Source: Microvirga solisilvae (GTDB taxonomy: Bacteria; Pseudomonadota; Alphaproteobacteria; Rhizobiales; Beijerinckiaceae). From it: DNA of 64,000 nt. The notes below the pieces were generated by a model that had not been told where the DNA came from, made no database searches, and saw only the letters and a list, made by a program, of their open reading frames with translations. The translations under genes and the position numbers were made by a program. Shown in pieces: positions 60,262 through 64,000 of the stretch. Where the stretch lies: positions 248,001-312,000 of the forward strand of contig NZ_JAKUCN010000003.1 in NCBI RefSeq assembly GCF_022808595.1, given 5' to 3'. Position 1 is the stretch's first letter. Each line of letters opens with the position of its first letter.

Positions 60262-60666
60262 ATGAGTCTCGAAGGCGCCGAAAATTCCATCCTGGTGCAA
60301 AGCTCAGCAGTTGACCTGGGCGACATGTTTCCCGAGTACGCTAAAACGAATATTCGCCAAGTCGCCGAAAAGTATTTCGGGCGCTTGAGCGCGGCATCGG
60401 TGCATGTCACCCGCGACGGCATCACCTATCGCTGCACGGTGAACATCCAGATGGGCGCCCTGAAGAAGATGACCGGCGAGGCCAAGAACAAGGACCTCTA
60501 TGCCGCGTTCCGGCAGGCCTTGCAGAAATCCGCCAAGCAGTTGCGCCGTTCCAAGCGTGAGCTGCGCGAGGACAAGGCCGAGCGCGTCGATAAGGACGCG
60601 CTGCTGCGCGAGGGCAACCGAGCCCCAACGCGAGACGAAGACGACTTTCGCGCCGCCGCAGAGTAA
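60262..60666 (+). CDS. short HPF/RaiA-like ribosome-associated protein
   Basis: 134 residues with GGAGG upstream. The pattern resembles the hibernation promoting factor N-terminal domain. It has an extended N-terminal strand, A-K-T-N-I-R-Q-V-A-E-K-Y-F-G-R-L helix 1, strands with V-H-V-T-R-D and C-T-V-N-I-Q-M, then the D-L-Y-A-A-F-R-Q-A-L-Q-K-S-A-K-Q-L-R-R-S-K-R-E-L helix that contacts 16S rRNA. It lacks the C-terminal dimerisation domain of the long alphaproteobacterial HPF and instead ends in a charged tail. It could modulate ribosomes under stress. Divergent from the GH1-like gene. Confidence 0.78.
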   Translation: MSLEGAENSILVQSSAVDLGDMFPEYAKTNIRQVAEKYFGRLSAASVHVTRDGITYRCTVNIQMGALKKMTGEAKNKDLYAAFRQALQKSAKQLRRSKRELREDKAERVDKDALLREGNRAPTRDEDDFRAAAE

Positions 60667-60686
60667 GACGTCATCCTGAAAGCAAG

Positions 60687-60710
60687 AAAGGCCGGGTTGC
60701 CCCGGCCTTT
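60687..60710 (+). terminator. terminator of the HPF-like gene
   Basis: A perfect 10-base stem AAAGGCCGGG/CCCGGCCTTT with a 4-base loop followed by TTG-TTG and T residues, 20 bases after the stop. It also lies 24 bases past the clpB stop on the other strand and may serve both. Confidence 0.88.
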
Positions 60711-60733
60711 TTGTTGTGCTGTCGGTTTGAGGC

Positions 60734-63358
60734 TTAGTTCAGCCGCACGCCCTCAGGCGGACGCTCGTTGGTCTTTGCAACAACCGCGTCGCCGATGGTC
60801 AGGCCCATGGGGCCTGCGTGTACGGGCACCGTCTCACCATCCTTGATCTCGCCCGCGAGGATGGCCTCTGCCAGAGGATCCTGTACGTTCTTCTGGATCA
60901 CGCGCTTCAACGGACGCGCGCCATAAGCCGGATCGTAGCCCTTGTCAGCGAGCCATTCGCGTGCATCCGCATCGAGCTCGATGATGATCTTTCGATCGGC
61001 CAGCAGCTTCTGCAGGCGGGCGAGCTGGATATCGACGATGGCACCCATCTCCGAGCGCTTCAGGCGATGGAAGAGAATGATCTCGTCCACGCGGTTGAGG
61101 AACTCAGGTCTGAAGTGCGAGCGCACCACGCCCATGACTTCGTCGCGCACCGCATCGGTATCCTGACCTTCGGGCTGGTTCACCAGATATTCGGCACCCA
61201 GATTCGAGGTCATGATGATGAGCGTGTTGCGGAAGTCCACGGTGCGGCCTTGGCCGTCCGTGAGGCGCCCGTCGTCGAGCACCTGCAAGAGCACGTTGAA
61301 CACGTCCGGATGCGCCTTCTCGATCTCGTCGAACAGCACCACCTGATAGGGCCTGCGGCGAACGGCTTCCGTCAAAGCGCCGCCCTCCTCGTAGCCCACA
61401 TAGCCGGGAGGCGCGCCGATGAGACGGGCGACCGAGTGCTTCTCCATGTATTCGGACATGTCGAGGCGCACGAGCGCGGTCTCGTCGTCGAACAGGAAGC
61501 TTGCAAGCGCCTTCGTCAGCTCCGTCTTGCCGACGCCTGTGGGGCCGAGGAACATGAACGAGCCGATGGGCCGGTTCGGATCCTGCAGGCCTGCGCGCGC
61601 ACGACGCACGGCGGTCGAGACTGCCTCGACAGCTTCGCGCTGACCGACGACGCGACGCCCAAGATCCTGCTCCATGTGCAGCAGCTTCTCGCGCTCGCCC
61701 TCAAGCATCTTGTCGACAGGCACGCCGGTCCAGCGGGAGACGACGCCTGCCACGTGGTCGGGCGTCACCGCCTCTTCCATCAGGCCGCCGCCATCGGCTT
61801 TCGCCTCAACGTCGGCCAACTGCTTTTCGAGCCCCGGAATGACGCCGTAGGAGAGCTCGCCCGCCTTCGCCCAATCGCCGGAACGCTGCGCGTTCGCCAA
61901 TTGGTTGCGCGCTTCTTCGAGCTTCTTCTTCAGATCGGCGGCAGCACCGAGCTTGTCCTTCTCCGCTTTCCAGCGAGCAGTGATGGCGGAAGACTTCTCC
62001 TCCAGATCAGCGAGCTCCTTCGTCAGGCGCTCGAGGCGATCCTTGGAGGCGGCATCCGTCTCCTTCTTCAGCGCTTCCTGCTCGATCTTGAGACGCACGA
62101 TCTCGCGGTCGATGTTGTCGAGTTCTTCCGGCTTCGAATCGACCTGCATGCGCAGGCGCGAGGATGCCTCGTCCACGAGGTCGATGGCCTTATCGGGAAG
62201 GAACCGGTCAGTGATGTAGCGGTTCGAGAGCGTGGCGGCGGCGACAAGTGCGCTATCGGTGATGCGCACGCCGTGATGCTGCTCGTACTTCTCCTTCAGG
62301 CCGCGCAGGATCGACACCGTGTCTTCCACGCTGGGCTCGCTCACGAAGACCGGCTGGAAGCGGCGGGCCAGCGCCGCGTCCTTCTCCACATGCTTGCGGT
62401 ATTCGTCGAGGGTCGTCGCGCCGACGCAGTGCAGCTCGCCGCGCGCGAGCGCGGGCTTCAGAAGGTTCGATGCATCCATCGCACCGTCGGCTTTTCCTGC
62501 GCCCACGAGCGTGTGCATCTCGTCGATGAAGAGAATGATGCCGCCTTCGGCTGCTGTCACTTCGCTGAGCACCGCCTTCAGACGCTCTTCGAACTCGCCG
62601 CGATATTTCGCGCCCGCGATCAGCGCGCCCATGTCGAGGGCGAGCAGCTGCTTGTCCTTCAGGCTCTCCGGCACGTCGCCGTTGACGATGCGGAGCGCCA
62701 AGCCTTCCACGATGGCGGTCTTGCCGACGCCGGGCTCGCCGATGAGAACCGGATTGTTCTTGGTGCGGCGTGAGAGAACCTGGATCGTGCGGCGGATTTC
62801 CTCGTCGCGGCCGATCACCGGATCGAGCTTGCCGTCGCGGGCAGCCTCGGTGAGGTCGCGCGCATATTTCTTCAGCGCATCATAGGCGTTTTCCGCCGTC
62901 GCATTGTCGGCGGTGCGGCCCTTACGAAGCGCGTTGATGGCGGTGTTGAGCCCTTGGGCGGTCACGCCGGACGCCGCCAGGATCCTGCCAGCTTCCGAAT
63001 CCTTCTCGACCGCGAGAGCCAGCAGCATGCGCTCGACGGTGACGTAGGAATCGCCGGCCTTCTCCGCAGCTTTCTCGGCGGTGTCGAAGAAGCGCATCAG
63101 CTCGCGCGTCGCCTGCGGCTGCGCGGCGGAGCCGGACACTTTCGGCTGCTTGGCGAGCCATTGCTCGATCGCCGCATGCGCATCGCGCGAGCGTCCGCCA
63201 GCGCGGTCGATGAGACCGGCGCACAGACCCTCAGGATCGTCGAGCAGAACTTTCAGAAGATGGCCGGGCGAAAGCTGCGGATGGCCCTCCCGCATGGCGA
63301 GATTCTGCGCAGCCTGAACGAAACCCCGGGCGCGCTCGGTGTATTTTTCGAAATTCAT
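60734..63358 (-). CDS. clpB: ATP-dependent disaggregase ClpB
   Basis: 874 residues, normal length. An N-terminal Clp-N repeat domain (1-145) is followed by the first AAA+ domain with Walker A G-E-P-G-V-G-K-T. The M-domain coiled coil (about 410-525) separates it from the second AAA+ domain with G-P-T-G-V-G-K-T and [11 protein letters not shown]. With DnaK it resolubilises heat-aggregated proteins in the cytosol. A heat-shock-type promoter lies about 100 bases upstream. Confidence 0.98.
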   Translation of the reverse strand: MNFEKYTERARGFVQAAQNLAMREGHPQLSPGHLLKVLLDDPEGLCAGLIDRAGGRSRDAHAAIEQWLAKQPKVSGSAAQPQATRELMRFFDTAEKAAEKAGDSYVTVERMLLALAVEKDSEAGRILAASGVTAQGLNTAINALRKGRTADNATAENAYDALKKYARDLTEAARDGKLDPVIGRDEEIRRTIQVLSRRTKNNPVLIGEPGVGKTAIVEGLALRIVNGDVPESLKDKQLLALDMGALIAGAKYRGEFEERLKAVLSEVTAAEGGIILFIDEMHTLVGAGKADGAMDASNLLKPALARGELHCVGATTLDEYRKHVEKDAALARRFQPVFVSEPSVEDTVSILRGLKEKYEQHHGVRITDSALVAAATLSNRYITDRFLPDKAIDLVDEASSRLRMQVDSKPEELDNIDREIVRLKIEQEALKKETDAASKDRLERLTKELADLEEKSSAITARWKAEKDKLGAAADLKKKLEEARNQLANAQRSGDWAKAGELSYGVIPGLEKQLADVEAKADGGGLMEEAVTPDHVAGVVSRWTGVPVDKMLEGEREKLLHMEQDLGRRVVGQREAVEAVSTAVRRARAGLQDPNRPIGSFMFLGPTGVGKTELTKALASFLFDDETALVRLDMSEYMEKHSVARLIGAPPGYVGYEEGGALTEAVRRRPYQVVLFDEIEKAHPDVFNVLLQVLDDGRLTDGQGRTVDFRNTLIIMTSNLGAEYLVNQPEGQDTDAVRDEVMGVVRSHFRPEFLNRVDEIILFHRLKRSEMGAIVDIQLARLQKLLADRKIIIELDADAREWLADKGYDPAYGARPLKRVIQKNVQDPLAEAILAGEIKDGETVPVHAGPMGLTIGDAVVAKTNERPPEGVRLN

Positions 63359-63452
63359 GATGTCATCCCTCTTCAGGCCGCTCCGCCCTCTTCAGAGGCA
63401 CGCACCAGCCCTGCGATGTCGGACCCCCGTCAGAGGCATCCGCTGTACTTAA

Positions 63453-63481
63453 AAGTGGGGGCATCGATGAAGAACAGCAAG
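63453..63481 (-). promoter_or_regulatory. candidate sigma-32 (RpoH) promoter of clpB
   Basis: The minus strand reads CTTGCTG (63481-63475), 13 bases, CCCCCACTT (63461-63453), close to the heat-shock CTTG...CCCCAT-T pattern with the right spacing. It lies 95 bases before the clpB ATG. Confidence 0.55.
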
Positions 63482-63484
63482 AGG

Positions 63485-63509
63485 GGAACCGCGCCTAAAC
63501 CCTCGCATT
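63485..63509 (+). promoter_or_regulatory. candidate EcfG-type promoter of the 107-aa gene
   Basis: GGAAC, 16 bases, CATT in sense orientation: exact -35 and spacing, one mismatch in the -10, 39 bases before the ATG. It is back to back with the clpB heat-shock promoter. Confidence 0.4.
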
Positions 63510-63548
63510 GACCCTGCACGTGATTTCAACGAGTTCGAGGAGGCTCCC

Positions 63549-63872
63549 ATGCCGCGCGACCCGCGCTCAGATGCCGAAAAAGCCCGCGCCGACCTGGCGC
63601 GCAATGCCGAGCTGGGCTTGGCAGTTCCCGAAAGCCCGGCGGAGGAACAGCCTTCCGTCACGCCACGGACCTTCGGTGATACCAGCGGGAGCGGACGCGT
63701 GCTCCGGAACGGAGAGGGGGCGAAATCCACCGAGGATGGACAGGATATCGGCGATTCCACCGGCACCATGAAGACCTCCCGCGACATCCCGGAGAACCCT
63801 CAGAACGTGGAAACCCCGCCCACCCATCGCAGCGACCGGAGCGACGGCGTGCTCTCGCGCGCAAAGGAGTAA
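63549..63872 (+). CDS. small hydrophilic disordered protein (107 aa)
   Basis: Starts at an ATG with GAGGAGG five bases upstream. The product M-P-R-D-P-R-S-D-A-E-K-A-R-A-D-L-A-R-N-A-E begins with a charged helix. The rest is rich in P, S, T, D, E, N and G with no hydrophobic core. It looks intrinsically disordered. No family is recognised. The next gene starts 6 bases after its stop, so they form an operon divergent from clpB. Confidence 0.72.
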   Translation: MPRDPRSDAEKARADLARNAELGLAVPESPAEEQPSVTPRTFGDTSGSGRVLRNGEGAKSTEDGQDIGDSTGTMKTSRDIPENPQNVETPPTHRSDRSDGVLSRAKE

Positions 63873-63878
63873 ATCACC

Positions 63879-64000
63879 ATGGCATTTTCAGATTTTCTGT
63901 CCCGTCTTAACCCGAAGAAGCGCAAGGCCGAAAAGGCCCGCCAGGAACTCATGGCCAATGCCGAGAAGGCTTTGCGCATGAAGCAGGAGGCCGGGCCCCA
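63879..64000 (+). CDS. small basic/helical protein, partial at right edge
   Basis: Starts at an ATG with AAGGAG upstream, 6 bases after the previous stop. The visible 40 residues (M-A-F-S-D-F-L-S-R-L-N-P-K-K-R-K-A-E-K-A-R-Q-E-L...) are Lys/Arg/Glu/Ala rich and helical. The frame is still open at position 64000, so length and function cannot be judged. Confidence 0.6.
   Translation, partial: MAFSDFLSRLNPKKRKAEKARQELMANAEKALRMKQEAGP

Noticed and set aside
60818-62773. Plus-strand open frame (651 codons) opposite clpB
   Set aside because: Shadow frame of the clearly coding clpB.

Overview
The window looks like chromosomal DNA of an alphaproteobacterium of the order Hyphomicrobiales, plausibly a Microvirga/Bosea/Methylobacterium-type organism. 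G+C is high (about 60-65%). The supporting signs are the NdvA-type glucan exporter, a hydroxysqualene dehydroxylase (HpnE), the metX-metW pair beside chorismate mutase-hisC-tyrC, the aroK-aroB operon divergent from xerD, and promoters of the form GGAAC-N16-CGTT, which fit the alphaproteobacterial general-stress sigma factor EcfG. The genus is inference. No prophage, insertion sequence, CRISPR array or rRNA was found; there is one tRNA gene (Arg, anticodon CCT).

Layout. 1-5.2 kb: a partial SNase-like exported protein, two tiny overlapping hydrophilic genes, a small acidic protein, tRNA-Arg, a DUF1206 membrane protein and a periplasmic GH3 beta-glucosidase. 5.3-11.3 kb: a hybrid kinase-like protein with a degenerate ATPase domain, a coupled amidoligase plus class I amidotransferase-like pair divergent from a MATE exporter, and HpnE. 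11.7-21.6 kb: an RlpA-like lipoprotein, small conserved genes, then a polysaccharide-type operon (glycosyltransferase, UDP-galactopyranose mutase, GH1-RmlD fusion) behind a perfect GGAAC-N16-CGTT promoter, with a convergent GH2 enzyme. 21.7-28.8 kb: envelope and osmotic functions (MscS-type channel, CAP lipoprotein, SbmA/BacA-like ABC protein, NdvA). 29-46.7 kb: mostly housekeeping genes (epoxide-hydrolase-like protein, CorC/HlyC protein, aroB/aroK, xerD, metX/metW, chorismate mutase, hisC, tyrC, DUF2125, ChaC-like protein, plsC, ydcF, ftsX/ftsE, hpt). 46.8-57.2 kb: tspO, a cystathionine-lyase-type enzyme, cpdB, an unknown exported protein, a BrkB-type membrane protein, an RTX protein, an EamA transporter and an orphan TRAP binding protein. 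57.3-64 kb: a stress-flavoured segment of small hydrophilic proteins, DUF4142, a GH1-like enzyme, a short HPF-like ribosome factor and clpB.

The best candidates for something new are these. (1) The translationally coupled amidoligase/amidotransferase pair facing a MATE exporter could be a small peptide-conjugate or metabolite module. (2) A dispersed set of exact and near-exact EcfG-type promoters links the UDP-galactofuranose/glycosidase operon with several uncharacterised hydrophilic proteins and a short HPF-like factor. (3) A strongly folded leader or small RNA lies upstream of metX behind a consensus sigma-70 promoter. (4) A GTTC-N7-GTTC LexA-type box overlaps the start region of an unknown gene. 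Two families of inverted-repeat elements recur in intergenic spaces at 34.5-48.7 kb.
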